Shown here one piece after another: positions 34,463 to 48,217 of a DNA stretch of 64,000 nucleotides (position 1 is the first letter of the stretch; each line of letters begins with the position of its first letter). The notes under the pieces were generated by a model. The model saw only the letters and a list, made by a program, of their open reading frames with translations, searched no databases and was not told where the DNA came from. A program made the translations under genes and the position numbers. Source of the stretch: Tieghemostelium lacteum (Eukaryota; Evosea; Eumycetozoa; Dictyosteliales; Raperosteliaceae); the NCBI GenBank assembly GCA_001606155.1, contig LODT01000023.1, forward strand, positions 1 to 64,000, written 5' to 3'.

Positions 34463-35680
34463 TTAGAGTTTAGAAGATATCGGAGAATTAAATAGTAATG
34501 GATCATTACCAGATGATGAAGAATCTTTATGTAGTAAAATGATACCATAATCTCTAGGATCTTGAAAGAATGGTTTATCTTTACCTATTTCGAGTAGCTG
34601 TTCTCTATCATAATGACCACCAATACAAAAATGCAATGCAAATGGTAATGATTTGATACCTGGAAGTAAAGGGAAATATGGTTCAATAGGATCAGTTTTA
34701 GCTAAACCAATGAACAAATAATCTACACCTTGACCCAGTGATTCATTGTGAACGTGAATGAGTAACTCTTTAAATATATCAAATCTTGAAAGACTGTCCT
34801 TACTCTGATTGGTAAAGCATGCAAATAATTGAAGGAATTTAGATCTTCTAGAAGGATCAGCACCATTTCCATCCAGTTTCACTAGATTACAAACCTTATT
34901 CTGATCCCATATACTAATACTTGCCAACATTGGTTCTTTACCAGGTTCTTTAAATTCAGCAAACCAAGTGTATTTCCAAAATTTACATTTTATCAATTCA
35001 TCAAAATCTGTTGGAACCATTTGGTAATTGTAAAAATATTTCTCTAGAATGGTTTTTACATGTTCAGGATCTCTTTCAATCCACATTTTAAATCTTGAAT
35101 CTGACAATAGTTTACCATTGTAAGGGTACTTGAAATCTACTTTCCATGCATGTTGTACCTGTTCGACAATTTGTACCATTGAGGAATTACTATAAAATCT
35201 ATCAACTTTTGAATTTATCAATGTAGATGAATAGATTATTGGTTCCATATCACTATGCTTCAAATAGACATCAGTTGCATAATCTGCCAATCTCTGTAGA
35301 ATTCTTAGATTTCTATACCTTTGATCAACAATTGCATCAAAGGGGTAAAAAAACAATATATCTTTTCCGTCGAATCTTAATTTTTTCTCGTATACACAAA
35401 TACCACCAACAACAGAACTATCCTTTTCGTCTTCTGCCACATAAATATATCCATTTTGACACATACTTCTTCTTACTGAGTAATCTATTAAATTTAAAAC
35501 AATTTAGGTGAATATATATCATTCAATTATCATAAAATAAATATATTTACCTTGACATATTGAATATGCCTGTAATGTTAAAATATTACTATTAATAGGT
35601 AATCTACAGATTTTTGATAGAAAATCTTTATCTTTAGTAAAATATGGTCTAATTATTACTGAGGAATTATTTCTTGTCAT
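34463..35680 (-). CDS. GNAT-family N-acetyltransferase-like protein
   Basis: Exon 1 (35680-35551) and exon 2 (35484-34463), with a 66-bp intron, give 383 aa. The N-terminal 200 residues resemble a GCN5-related acetyltransferase: YIYVAEDEKDSSVVGGICVY would be the central strands, and DQRYRNLRILQRLADYATD the acetyl-CoA-binding turn and helix; the usual Q/RxxGxG/A is replaced by RYRNLRIL, so catalysis is uncertain. The second half (YPYNGKLLSDSRFKMWIERD ... GQGVDYLFIGLAKTDPIEPY) looks like a second, diverged GNAT lobe, an arrangement seen in plant HLS1-like proteins. Substrate unknown. Confidence 0.6.
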
Positions 35681-36686
35681 TTTTAGTTTTAGATAAATAA
35701 ATTTGATATGGAATTAAATAAACAAAAGTATATATTAAAATAAAGTGTAAAAATAAATTTGGATTGAAATAAATATAGAAGCAACAGTGTATTTGATTGA
35801 TTATATTAAATAAATATTTATAATAATTAAAAAATAAAAAAAGTAAATCAAATAAAAACTATTTGTAAAACCGGTCTATTTAAATTTCAACAAATAAAGT
35901 TAGGATGCTTTCCTTAATGAACAAAATAGACAATTGTGCTTATACTTTATCGGTATATTTATAACTATAAATCTAGTAACCCAAATATTTTAGTACAAAA
36001 GGGAATTGTTTAAAACAAAATAAACACAATTCTTTCTTTTTTGTTGTTGTTTTTATACTCAATATCATAAACAAAAAGATATTATTGTTAGTGAATACCT
36101 TTTCATTTTTTATTATTGTATAAAACAAAATTACCACAAAAAGTGTTTTGTTGGAGGTGTAATATATTTTAAACTTTTAAAATTAGATCTCTATATGGGT
36201 TGTTAAAAATAAAATAACAATATTAAACCACTACCCACACCCCACTACCCACAACTCACACTTTTAATCACTGATTGTGTGTTATACTTATTTTAAAAAT
36301 AAATTTTATTACAAAAAAAAAACTCAAACTTATAATAAAAAGACATCTATCAACAAAAGATACAACTCCATCATTGATAATTCTATATTTAAAAGAAACA
36401 ACGATAAAAAGGAAGGCTAAAAATTGATCATTTTCTAAACAATTGACAATATCTAATTTCTTTGATTTAGAAAGATATCATTCATCCCATAATGAAATAG
36501 AACTATTGTGACACTCAGAAGTTTATTAGAATAGATCTATTGAAATGAAAATAGAGTCTCTATTTGAGGTTATTAACTCGATTTATTTGATAATAAAAAT
36601 ATGTTCAAAATCTCTCGAGACACTCGTTTTTTCATTATTGAATTTTTAAAAAAAAAGTATTCATAAGAGGTTGCGGTGCATCGATA
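35681..36686. other. divergent spacer between GNAT and Urb2 genes
   Basis: About 1 kb, very AT-rich, between divergent genes and presumably holding both promoters. Features seen are oligo-A/T runs, a CCACTACCCACACCCCACTACCCAC patch around 36230-36250 that is C-rich for this DNA, and the near-palindromic GAGACTCTATTTGAGG area at 36550. No gene or RNA is recognised. Confidence 0.5.
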
Positions 36687-37269
36687 ATGACAAGCAAAAA
36701 GAAAATTGAAAAAAGAAAGTTGGAAACAACAACAACATCATCAAAACACAATGAAGATCACACCAATAAAAAACTGAAACTACATCAACGACAAAAAACT
36801 ACCACCAACACCACACTCAATGATTCTATAAATAAATCAGACGATAATAAAAATTATCATAACGAAAATAATAACAATAATATTAATAGTAACTCTAAAC
36901 AATGGAATGGTTCATCACCAATTGATTCACTAACTATATCAGAACTAATCGCATCTTTGAACGGTAAGTTATTTTGAAGAGCATTTTGGAAATTAATTAA
37001 CATTTTAATAATAATGATTGTGGTTGTTCTATAAATAGGAAAAGAACACAGTCTAAGAATTATTGTAGCTGAATATTTAAATTCATTACCTAGACTAATT
37101 GGTTTTCCAGACAAATCAGAATATCTTTTAAATTGGTCATTCGATGGTCTATATAGATCATTTACAAATTGGAAAAACCCTGAGAAATCAAAATCATTAA
37201 TAGAGAAGTCTATAGATCCTCTATGTTTTGATAGGAGATATTGGGATCTAATTAAATGTTTAACCACTG

Positions 37270-37300
<31 letters not shown>

Positions 37301-39611
37301 CTCAACAGTAACAACAAATAATGAAATAGATCAACAACAGGGTTTAAAAAGTATATCAATTGACTATCTATCATTTACGTTTGAAATGATTTATAATTCA
37401 ATTAGGAATCTTTTACCAAATTGTATTAGTAAATACAATACAACAAGTGATGAGAAATTTGGTAAAAAGAAGATTGAAAATTATAGAATAACTAAATCAC
37501 CATCACCACCTGACAATCTACAGTGTTATATTATTGATATTACACGTAATCTAATTAGTAATTACTATCAGTACACTAATGATGATTTAGTACTAAAAGA
37601 GATTTCAAATTTTATTGAACACTCTCTAGTTCTATTGTTAGAGTATCTCTATGAGAGTAAAATAACAAGTGTCTCTATACAATCAGTAGCATCACTTGAC
37701 AATCTATTAGAATTTATAAACTATCTATTCACATTGTTGATTAATCAAATTAAATTATCACAACATTCAAAATCATTATTCAATATGATTTTAAATCAAA
37801 TTCTACCACAACTATTGGCATTTATGGATTCACTGTCATTTATGCCGACTACCAACTCTACAATACTAGAATCACTAGATAAATCATTAAACACCCTACT
37901 GAAACATTCATTCTTTCATCCAAATTCTCACTGGGATTCTTATCCACAAGTTCTACTAAATGAATGGTTAATTAGAGTAACAAAACAAGATCTTAAAAAT
38001 ACAAAACCAGCATTATCTCAGAAACAACAACAACAAAAGAAAAATCAAAAGGAAACTGAAAAAACAAATAATAATAGTAATAGTAAAGATATAGTATATC
38101 AACCACAATTAATTATAGACAAAATATTACAACTTATTAAAGAATCAACAAACCCAGCAACTACTTCTAATCTTCAATTTATAAAATCATTAAATGGACA
38201 ATCTATAGATTATGTAATATTAAGTTCAACTAAAAAGTTATTAAATTACTTTGTTGAGCAATATAGAGAATTTGGTCACTATAATTTCAGAGATTTGGAA
38301 ATTTGGTATTCTGGTGATTTTAAAGAAGAGAAACTATTGGAATTTGCCTATTTTAGAAGACTGTTTAATTTGGTAAATCAACAAGATCTTCTGAATACTC
38401 ATCCAGAGTATTACCAAATATTAGCTGATTTATTGAATTTAGTATCTAAATTAGATATATATAATCAAAATAATGCACCACAACATGATTTTCTTGATTC
38501 ACTAGTTGATAGTTTATTCCAATCTCTTCATTCCACTTCTAATAGTAATCACATTATCTTTCGTTGTTTCTCAGCTATTCTAAATATCAATCAAAATATA
38601 ATTGAAAGTAAATTATTAGATATTTTCAATTATCAATGGTCTAACCAAGACAGTATCCCATCAGAATTAATTGTTGAGTTTATGGAATCTACATTAAAAG
38701 TGTACATTTCAATTCGTCAATTTGACAATCTACTATCCATTATATTTAAATCTTATCAACAAATAGTAAACACCAACATCCAAAACCAAAACAACAACAA
38801 CAACAACAACAACTCTAAAATGAGTTTATTTGACAAGAGTATACAATTTAAAAAGTCTATTAGAGATTTACCATTTGGTCAAGTTCCAATTATTTGGGAT
38901 CAATTCATTCAAGAATGGTCTGATTACTACTATGTTCAATTATTGGATATTGAAGGCTGTGATCCAAATCTAATGGTGAGACTAATGAAATTTGTTGATT
39001 TGTGGTCATTATTTTTGCAGTCTATGATTATTAATTCATTTACCTATAAAATATTGGTACAATCTATCCCAAAGACAGTAGGCACTATTGCTGATCCAAT
39101 ACTAAATCTCATTAGTCAGAGAAAAAAGAAATCCACATTAGATCCATTCCTATTCCCACTATTAAAACTCTATATTAACTATCTAAAAGTTCACTCATTT
39201 ATCAATAGACAACTAATCATTGAAGGTGACCAAGGTCAAAATTCATTTAACTATCATCCACAACAATTCTACTATTTCCAATTATGTGAAGAGTCTTTAG
39301 AGTTTTCAAAAATTTCCAACTATCTACAACAAAATCTAACAGATCTCACCAAATTAGATTCTTTAGAAAATCAATTTCTAATTTCTGATTTTTATATATC
39401 AAGAATTCAACATTTAAATATTCTCCTATCCTCCTTTTTAAATAATAATAATAATGATCAAATGGATTTAGATGACAACCATGATAATAATAACAATAGT
39501 AATATAGTATTAAATTTGGATAATTGTTCTCACCAAACAGTTAAAAAAGAAATTGTACAACTTTGTAACCATTTCTTAAAATATCTAAATAATTTAATAG
39601 AAAAGCTATCC

Positions 39612-39654
<43 letters not shown>

Positions 39655-41897
39655 TTTTAGACCAATCAATTGATAGTAACACTAATAATAGTAACCTAAT
39701 AACTTTACATAATCTATGGCAACTATGTAGTAATAATATTTTTATTTGGTCCAATTTTGCAGATACAAAATATATTCAAAAACATTTATCAATAATTTTA
39801 TCACCAAAATTAAATAATAATAATTCAATTAGAAATATATCAATATCTCTTCTTGCCAATCCACTATTCTATGAACTAAAACCAATACAATCAAATATCC
39901 CAATAGTACTAGAAAATCAATTAAAATCAAGCATTCAACAATTGTTATCATCTTCCTCTTCATCCAAATCTAATTTTAATAATTTAGAAACAATATTAAA
40001 TAGTAATAATATTAAATTTAAATCAAATGATAGTAATAATGAATATTTAAATCAACTTGTATGGTATTTATCATTAGTACCAGAATTTCATCAAAACTAT
40101 TATCCAAATTCCTCCATATTAAACCTACTCTATCTCATTTTGATAATTGATAAAGCTACCAGTAGTCTAAAATTGAAATTGTCTGCTAGAAAACTATTAA
40201 AATTCTTATTGTCCAAGGATAGAATGGTATTGGTTCAGTTGAACCTAAAGAGTAATTTTTGGTTAGAATTTCTAGAAAACACTAAAATTCTGGATAGTGT
40301 TGATGAAAACTCTCTGATTTTAAATATAACCTTTGAAATTCAAGAGATCTACAATAGTACTCTACTGAGTATGAATTCTGATAATTTTAATCAATTATCA
40401 TTGGAAACATTCAATCTAAAAGAAAATACACTTAAAGAATATTTAGTAGCAATAATGTTTAAATCTATTAGTAATAATAATAATAATAATAATAATAGTA
40501 ATAATATTAGTAAAACTATTGAAGCCCTAGATAAATATACAAATAGAATATTAGAAATTGAAAATTTAGTAAGCAATAGTAATAATGAATATATAATTGA
40601 ACATCCAAATGAAATAATGTTACTTGTTTACTATTACCAATTTAGATTAAAACGTGATAAATCTGAAAAGATTTCAAAAAGTATACAGAAATTAATTAGT
40701 ATAGTTGGTAGAGTAATTTCAAAGATGACTAAAGACAATCTCAATTATATATCAATGGGATTACAAAATTCAATTATTACATTATTAGATCAGTATTGTC
40801 AGTACTATACTAAATTTGAAGAGGCGCCACTATTTAAAGAGACAATACATGTTCTATCACTATTGTCACACATGTTAACAATGTACACTGAAGATAGTGA
40901 CCAATATAAAAGAATATCCAATGCAATAGTTCAGTTTATTCATTTAAATAATCAATTGGGTATGATATTGTCATCTATCATCTCAATGATGTCTAGTAGC
41001 AGTAGTAGTATACAAAGTCAGTCATTCCAACTACTATCTATATTCATTAATGCCATTATTGGAACTAAACGTATCTATCTACTAAAGAGTCCTGTAAAGT
41101 TAATAAGCTCAATTCTCAGTATACTCATTGAATGTGATGGTTCCAATCAAGAATTATTAGTTTCAGGTTTCAATTTAATCTCTAAAATGATGTCTAACAG
41201 CCACATTGATCAACATGGTAACTCTATACCTAACATTCTCATGTCCATCATTGGATTCAATGCACCATACATTTACTCTATACCAAATAGATCAATACAA
41301 AACTACCAAATTGATCAACTATCACAATCACATTGTCCAATGATATTATTTGCCAATCGTAGGAGTAAAGTCATTAGTGACCAAGTTTTCAATGCCATCT
41401 ATAAACTATTATACATTCTATTGAAATTCAAAACTCTAGAACTGAACAAGTATATAGTCAACCTGATATCATGTATCAGATTTCTATTATACAATGTAGC
41501 TGATGAACATTGTCAATCACAACAACCACTCTCCGATAAAAGTATCCAAAAACTAACTAGATTACTTGAAATTCTAAGTTTAAATCAACAAGCTACACAA
41601 TATTTCCAATTCCTAATTATTGACTATATCAATATTATTAAATATTCAACTAGTACTCCAATTGATAATTCCTCTTTTACCAAATCCAAACAATCACAAC
41701 AACAATCTATAGGTACAACCTATTACCTATCAACTGAAACTAGATCAATATTACTACCTGGTATATTTTCACTGATTGATAAATATGATAAACAAATCAA
41801 CAAGGAATTATTCCAATCACTTGACGATACCAGTAAAGGTATTTTCCAAAATCTTATCAGTCAATACCAAAGTACATTCAAATATGTTGGTAAATAA
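36687..41897 (+). CDS. urb2: Urb2/Npa2-like pre-60S ribosome biogenesis protein
   Basis: Exon 1 (36687-36963) and exon 2 (37039-41897), with a 75-bp GTAAGT intron, give 1711 aa. Urb2/Npa2 is a nucleolar factor needed for 27S pre-rRNA processing in early pre-60S particles. The N-terminus is Lys- and Asn-rich, with possible nuclear signals (KKKIEKRK). The body is a long alpha-helical solenoid interrupted by Asn and Gln runs. The C-terminus carries the diagnostic Urb2 segment: helices around LEINKYIV-like repeats, then STETRSILLPGIFSLIDKYD, a helix, and the ending FQNLISQYQSTFKYVGK, which matches the family's terminal KY.GK. The true start of the long exon is supported by open, in-frame helical sequence upstream of its first Met. 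Confidence 0.85.
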
Positions 41898-42302
41898 AAA
41901 AAATGGGTATCGTTTTGGAAAATTTATTTGGAGATCTTATTAATACAGTGAAAATGTTACAGATCAAGTCTTATCTACATTCAATCAATTTTAACATCTT
42001 TTTTTTTTTCTTAAATCATATTATTTTGATAAATTCTATTTTTAATATTAATATATATTCTTCCATCTTTTGCTTTGTAAATTTAATATTTACATCTCTG
42101 CTTAGACTTTAATAAAATAGTTATACTAGAATAAAGAAAACTATTCACTCAGTACTTGATTAGTTGAACTAAGTTATTTTATAACTTCAATGCAGTATGT
42201 GTATTAATTATACTCCTGAAATACCTAATAAAAAGTCTAATATAATGTTGAATTACATCCTTTTTATCCAATTGAATCATTTCATTTTTGAGTACATAGA
42301 CT

Positions 42303-42418
42303 TTGTGTAATGATAGTGAAAGAAACCAGAAGGTCTTATGATAAGGGGAAGAGGCAAGAGAGGATGAGACCTAGAATCCGATTAATGCCTTTTGCGTAGT
42401 GGTTATACTCCTCCCTTT
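42303..42418 (+). ncRNA. candidate structured RNA element, copy B
   Basis: Second copy of the element at 16985-17096 (see there). It keeps the 20-mer CCTTTTGCGTAGTGGTTATA, ATCCGATTAAT and AAGGTCTTATNATAAGG. Here the proposed closing stem would be AAGGGGAAGAGG with CTCCTCCCTT, while copy A has AAGGAAAAGAGG with CCTTCCTCTC, changes that roughly preserve pairing. Both copies stand alone in gene-poor DNA at least 400 bp from any gene. Confidence 0.4.
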
Positions 42419-42884
42419 ATTGTAGGTGAATTATATTTAGGATTTGGTTAAGGGTAGGTATTTTGATTATCTATTTTAATCCGTGTATGAGAATGATATG
42501 AAGGTGATGACGTTTATGTTGATTAGAATTATGTGGTATTTACTATTGTTTGGAATCTCATAGTCTTTTAAATTCTTTTCTTTGGCTATAAATTGTTTTG
42601 GATTTAAATTTTTCCAATAAAACATCAATTGGAGTCAAAATATTGTTATACTGATACCCCTTCTCTAATGGCAAAAATAGATGCAAATACATCAATACTT
42701 CAAAAATAGAAACTATTTTACAATATATTCAACAATTTTATATTCAATTATTTGAAGTATAAATTATAATGTGTTCATTTTATATTTTATTTTGTTTTTA
42801 TAGTGTTATACTCAGAATATAGAATATTCTAGAATTTGGTTGATCGTTGGAATTTTGATTATATTGGAAGGTCAAAAGCACAGT

Positions 42885-43085
42885 CAAACATCTACAATTC
42901 ATAGATATTGACTGGAATCCTTCTTCAATACTCAAGATCTACAACAGTAAATATCACATCATACTTTTCAAAATAATCGCTATTACATTCAAATTAATAT
43001 TGAATAAATGGACATTCATCTCAAAAATGGACCTCGAAGATATAGATTCAGAGATTGTGTTGCATATAGTGCACTTTTTATTTGA
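42885..43085 (+). pseudogene. broken coding-like fragment, copy 2 of a dispersed family
   Basis: One continuous reading from about 42885 gives DIDWNPSSILKIYNSKYH, KIIAITFKLILNKWTFIS and then MDLEDIDSEIVLHIVHFLF before ending. It matches the copy at 16280-16460. The last part looks like a short helical, F-box-like sequence, a guess only. No start signal or longer gene is attached, so it is treated as a fragment. Confidence 0.45.
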
Positions 43086-43301
43086 ATAGTCTATTGGAGG
43101 TGATTTAGTGATGAAGCGGATTTTATGTTGTGGAATGGTTTTTATTTTGCCATTACTTTACTAATTGTTAAGAGTAGTTGAAATGGTGTTTTTTCTCCAT
43201 TTTTAATTGAAAAGGGTTTGGTTTAGTCTATTTGAGGAAGAGGAATAAATTCTCCTTCCTTGGGTTGGTTGTTTTTGCTTTGAGGTTGTTTGGAGAGGTA
43301 T

Positions 43302-43600
43302 TTAGTGTACAGGTAGAGGTGGTAATAGTGTTGTGTGGTGAATTTTTTGTAATTGATTTGAAAAATAGTTATCGTTGTAAGAGAGTTGGTGTCCTACCTC
43401 TTTTGAAAGGTTGAAGATAGGTTCAGGATATTGGTTTAGATTGTATTTTGGGTTTATCTTTTTCCAAGCTAAGAAATAGTTTTTTTGGATATTGGAAAGA
43501 GTACAAGTGAGAGTGGCGATTGATTGTTGTTGATAGTCAATTCCTTGGTTGTATTCAATTTGGTATTGGAGATTCACTCTCCAGTTGGGGTGTGATTTGA
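43302..43600 (-). pseudogene. gene fragment of unrecognised family
   Basis: The minus strand reads HPNWRVNLQYQIEYNQ, then QQSIATLTCTLSNIQKNYFL and AWKKINPKYNLNQYPEP, about 95 residues with good amino-acid complexity and no start. A direct repeat of about 25 bp (plus strand AGCTAAGAAATAGT) occurs at 43467 and 43607, inside and just upstream of this reading. It resembles N-terminal pieces of dictyostelid multigene families but I cannot name it. It appears incomplete at both ends. Confidence 0.4.
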
Positions 43601-44000
43601 GTTGGAGCTAAGAAATAGTCTTTTTGATATTTATAAATAATATTACTATAACTTCTGATCTGAGGAGTTTTATTAGAAATAATACAAAAACAGTAAAAAG
43701 TTACTGTTGAATTGGAGCACATTGCATCAACTATTTTAACAGAAATATTAATTTAGTAAAGTTGAACAACAATGGTGAGGTTTGATAAAAGTAAAAACAC
43801 AATATTAATTGTTGGAAGTATATCATTATGTAGGTTACCAATTTAGTATCTGAATAGAAATACATAAAGTATAATCTCGACAATGGAAGTAGATGTTATA
43901 TGAGGGAAATACTTAAAATTTGGTCATTCTTTTAAAGTATAGAGTAGAACAATGAATTTATTATAGTAACTGGGCTTAATCTTAAGATTGTATTTTTATT

Positions 44001-47000
44001 TTAACATGGATATTGTGAGTAATCAAAGTTATTCCAATTGTTAAAGAGGAAATCTCTGTGGTCGAATTGTGAGATTGGTATGAGTTGGAATTGGAGCTCT
44101 ACAGTTGTTGTACATTCAAATCCTGGAAGAAGAGGGAAATCTGGGCAGAAACCTACCCAACTGCTAATATTTGTGGTATCCTTATTGAGGAATGTAGTGA
44201 AATCTCTCATCCATGGTTTGGTAGAGTCTTTTGGAGGATTGGCAGAGATGATGTAGTCTATAAAGTAGAGATTGGATGGTGGGCATATTTCACAAGGTGG
44301 AGTTACATTAACATAGATGTAGCTACTTAATGTCACATTGGATGGAATGTTATTATCAAATAGTGCCCAGTTGTAATAGGATACTGTGCTATCTATTTCA
44401 GATGTAAAGAGTGGAGTTGCACTATTACCTGGATAGATACCACTCTGGTTTGGTACCATATAGACATTGAGGGATGTCTCATCACCTGAAAATTCAAATA
44501 GATTATTATAGTACATGATTTGAACCAGACTTTGAGTAGTGTCAACTTGATCACCGGAAATAACCATACCTTTACCAGTGTACCAACTGATTAGTAGTGT
44601 ATTTGTAACTATTACTTCCTGAGGTACATTGAAATTGGTGAATGTAAATACAGGAGCAGTAGCAGAATTCATAAAATCCTCTGTAGATGAGAAATGGAAT
44701 ACAAAAGGATTTTCTTGTGCTATAGTTGTCTTTTGAGCTGTTTCATATACTAAGTTACTTCCATTAGCTGGAATACAATATACAACAGGAGGAAGATCAA
44801 TAAAGTCAATCAAAGCTGTTTTGTTAAAGAGAATAGGAATGGAAGTTGTCTTATTAACCAATGTCTGAACACCAGCAGTGTCATAACGTGATATCTGCCA
44901 ATCAATTTGAATAGTTGGTAAAACAACAGTTGAAGTTTCAATAGTATCCTCTTTGAAAAAATTGAAAATAAATGCAAAATCATTAGGGGCGTTTTTACCA
45001 GGAGGTGAATTTACACGACTGTAGTAATTAACTTCAGCATCGATCCAGGCCTGCTGGATATTAGAGCCGTCTTGGAAGGTCCATGAAGGGTCGATGAGAG
45101 AACGGATAGGGGATAGCTGTTGGTCTATAGGAATGGATAAGACGTCTAATGAGGATGCCCAAGCTGAGTAATCAGGTTGCTGTTCAAAGATATTAGTAGG
45201 ACCGTAGCACCCAAGTTGTCCACCATAGGTTATAATAGAAGATCTTTGAGATTTCGACTCCATATCCATTTGTTTCTCACCTGAGACTGTACTGTCTATA
45301 GTGTCTCCATAGGAAGCGGAGGCAGTGAATGGTGAGCTATTAAGTGATCCTGCAAATGATCTTTGTGCTGATTCTTGCCATTCTGATGAACTTTGATCAG
45401 AGTTACTGATTTCATTGGTTGTTGTGATTTGTCGTAGTATACCACCCATATTAGCTTGTTGGAGATAGTGTGTTCCATATTTTAAGATCATTTTGTAAAT
45501 GTCGTCGGCAGATTGAGAATTTGCTAGATCTTCAAGGAAAAGTGGGTGTAGGGTAGTTTTAATCATTTCCAATGACGATACAGTACATTTCAATTCAGTT
45601 ATGATATAAGTAGCTGAAGTGGAACTTGAAAGAGTTTGAGCATTTTCAACAGACTTTTCTTTTGAGAATGCGGCACTTGCCTCACCTGTTACACCTCCAT
45701 AACCTCCACTGATGGAACCACTAACGGATTGAGTTGATTGTTGGAACATTTCATTGGAAATATCAGATGTTGAAGCATAGTTTGTTGAATTGGTTTCAAA
45801 TGTGCACTGAGGAAGAGCTTTTCCTGCAAGCTCTTTAGGGAGTTGATAGACAATTCCTCTGTATGGATCTTCAATGATATTAGTAGCAACTTGATCACAA
45901 TAACCAAAATAGAATAGAGGTTGATCTGCTGGTTCTCCGCTGACTATATCTATACCGAATGTCATGTGCTCAGATCCTGGAAGATGCCACATGAACTGAT
46001 TGGAAATCAAGTCACCTAAAGTATCAGATTCATAGAAGAATCCAGGTGCAATATGACCATTTGGTACAGTTCTAACAGGACATGTTGGAGTAAATTGTTG
46101 CCAACAGTCTACGAAACATGTGTTAGGGTCAGCTTCATTACATATACCGTCTCCACATGAAGTTCCAAATGGAGCTCCGTTGATATCAATAGCACATTCT
46201 TCACCAGGTTGTAAAATACCATCACCACAGTACATGTTGGAATAGAAGAGTGTATCCATATATTTGTATTCAGTGTCACCTGGTTTCATCCATTTGATTA
46301 CCCATGAACGTTGTTCAGTTGTTGATACTGGGAAACCTTTAATGAAGACAGAGACGTTATGTACTTGACCAGCTTCGAGAATTCTCGATGCAGATACATC
46401 AGTGTTCCCAGTAGTGAAACTGGAAGTGTACATGATGATATTGTCAATTTTGAAGATGAGAATTAGGTTATCTACTTGAGTTGAGAATTGGTAGGTTCCT
46501 GTAACAGGTACAGTAAAGTAACCGTCAATTCTAGCCATGACATCATTGGATTTTCTGGATTTGTAAAAATCATGATCAGAGAGATTGATAATGATTTTTA
46601 TTGGGTCCATTGTGAAGTTACTGGTTTGAGTTTGGGCGAAACCTATAAGGTAACTTAAGCCACTAAAGAAACATGTACAATTGGAGTTGGTTAGACAATT
46701 GTTAGTTTCACTGTCGCAATCCATTTCTGAACTTGATGAAGATGAAGCTAGAATATCTTCATTAGTTGAAGATGGTAATAAAGAGCATTTGGAAGTACCC
46801 CTTTCACATACATTCTCTTTCTGATGTGTAATCTCTGAAGATGAGTCACAAACCAGTCCCATAACATCAGGGTTAAAAGAGTCATCCAATTGTACAATAG
46901 ATTGATCTTCAACTACAATTTCAGATCTTGTTATACCTTTGTGAGTGTACAAGTTGAATGATAGGTTACATGTGGTATTTACGGTACCGAATACAGTAGT

Positions 47001-47782
47001 ACCATGAAAAGTTACTAAAGAGTCTTTATAAGCAAATACAGCACCTGCCATCTCATCAGCCATATTTTCAATAAAACTACATTCAACCAATTGTACAACT
47101 GATTTCTTTACTGCAATTGCACCACCAGCAGATGCATGATTTCTATAAAACTGTACATTATTAATAGAAACATCAGAATTCTCAATCTCCATTGCAGCAC
47201 CTTTCTTTCCAAAACATTGTTCAATAGTAACTCCAGATAATGTAACTTGTGTTGTATCTTTAATCTTAAAAGCTTTACCAATAACCTCACAATTAATTAT
47301 AGTATCATTTCTATTACCACTAGTTGATCTATTTATACCATCAAAAATAAACTTATAAGAAACCATACTTTTTTTTTTTTTTTTTTTTCATTATTATTGA
47401 TTAATCAACATCAAATAAAAATACATACGTTATATAAATTGGAAAATCAATTATAATTCCCTTATTGTTTGGACCACGGTAGGTTCCAGGTAATAATTTA
47501 AGCATTACAAAATCATCACCAGTTAATTTAGCAACTTGAACACCATCACGTATATTCTTACATGGTGTAATAATATTTCCACAATTTAATTCAGTATAAG
47601 TTGTTAATGTATTGGGATCAACTAAAACCTCTATATATAAATCAAGTGTTAGTATAACTACACCATTCCCAAACAACTTATAAGTTGATCAATAATGTAA
47701 ATTTACCAGGTACAGCTGATGATAAACAACAACTAAAAAAAACTAATGAAAATATTAATAATAATATTTTAAATGAATTCAT
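44001..47782 (-). CDS. secreted beta-helix / PA14-like / MACPF-domain protein
   Basis: Exons 47782-47707, 47630-47429 and 47367-44001 give 1214 aa. A signal peptide opens the chain (FKILLLIFSLVFFSCCLSSA). Residues about 50-220 are a right-handed beta-helix with Pmp-like turns (HASAGGAIAVKKS, ADEMAGAVFAYKDS). A PA14-like domain follows (ARIDGYFTVPVTGTYQF), then a CGDGICNEADPNTCFVDC cysteine motif, then a MACPF domain with its signature YGTHYLQQANMGG and two Ser/Ala-rich segments that would be membrane-inserting hairpins. A beta-rich, Cys-containing C-terminal domain ends the chain. MACPF proteins form pores or act in adhesion and development; which applies here is unknown. The acceptor before exon 3 lies at the end of a 21-base A run. 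It faces a paralogue across 435 bp. Confidence 0.85.
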
Positions 47783-48217
47783 TTGTTATTATTAATATAT
47801 CAATATAATATTTAATTAGAAAAAGAAAAAAAACTAAAAACTAATGATTTTCTAATTTGTGTAATTATTGTAATTGATATAGATATTTTGATAATCGTTT
47901 CGTTTCCATTTATAACTCATCAAAAGTTGTTAGGCCCTGATTCATTTTTTTCAAAAAATAGAGGTACTTTTATATTTTTTACGTGCAGAGTGGATGTGAT
48001 TGAGACAACATACGAGTCGATTTTTGAAAAATTTTGAAAATATCTGGTTTTTAGAAGATTAAATATCCAGACGAATTTAAGTGATTTTAATATAATTGAA
48101 GTGGCAACATCCATTACTTCAATTTCTTTAAAATTTTTTATTTTCTTTCGTCTATTATTTTTTTATATTAAACATTTTACAATCAATATATATATATTGA
48201 TTAAACAAATAGAAGAA
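47783..48217. promoter_or_regulatory. shared 435-bp divergent promoter of the MACPF pair
   Basis: AT-rich DNA between the two start codons. It contains a (TA)n run near 48187-48200, TTTTTGAAAAATTTTGAAAA near 48020, and CTTCAATT/AATTGAAG arms at about 48098 and 48118 that could form a small hairpin. Co-regulation of the two genes is suggested by the arrangement only. Confidence 0.5.

Larger units (their letters stand above)
41898..44000. other. 2.1-kb gene-poor stretch sharing fragments with 15.8-17.8 kb
   Basis: No intact gene. Holds copy B of the RNA-like element (42303-42418), a coding-like scrap near 42650-42710 that on the minus strand reads SIDVFASIFAIRE and resembles the scrap at 17.57 kb, an inverted piece at 42818-42873 matching 16408-16460, the broken coding fragment at about 42885-43085, and another broken fragment at about 43300-43600. 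The frame at 41903-42112 is AT-rich and unsupported. Confidence 0.6.

Noticed and set aside
41903-42112. Small open frame right after Urb2
   Set aside because: Phe/Ile/Asn-rich reading of AT-rich 3' sequence with no start context or conservation visible.
42375-42400. Resemblance of GCCTTTTGC to the U5 snRNA loop
   Set aside because: The flanking bases do not pair into the U5 stem and copy A has a C instead of the leading G.
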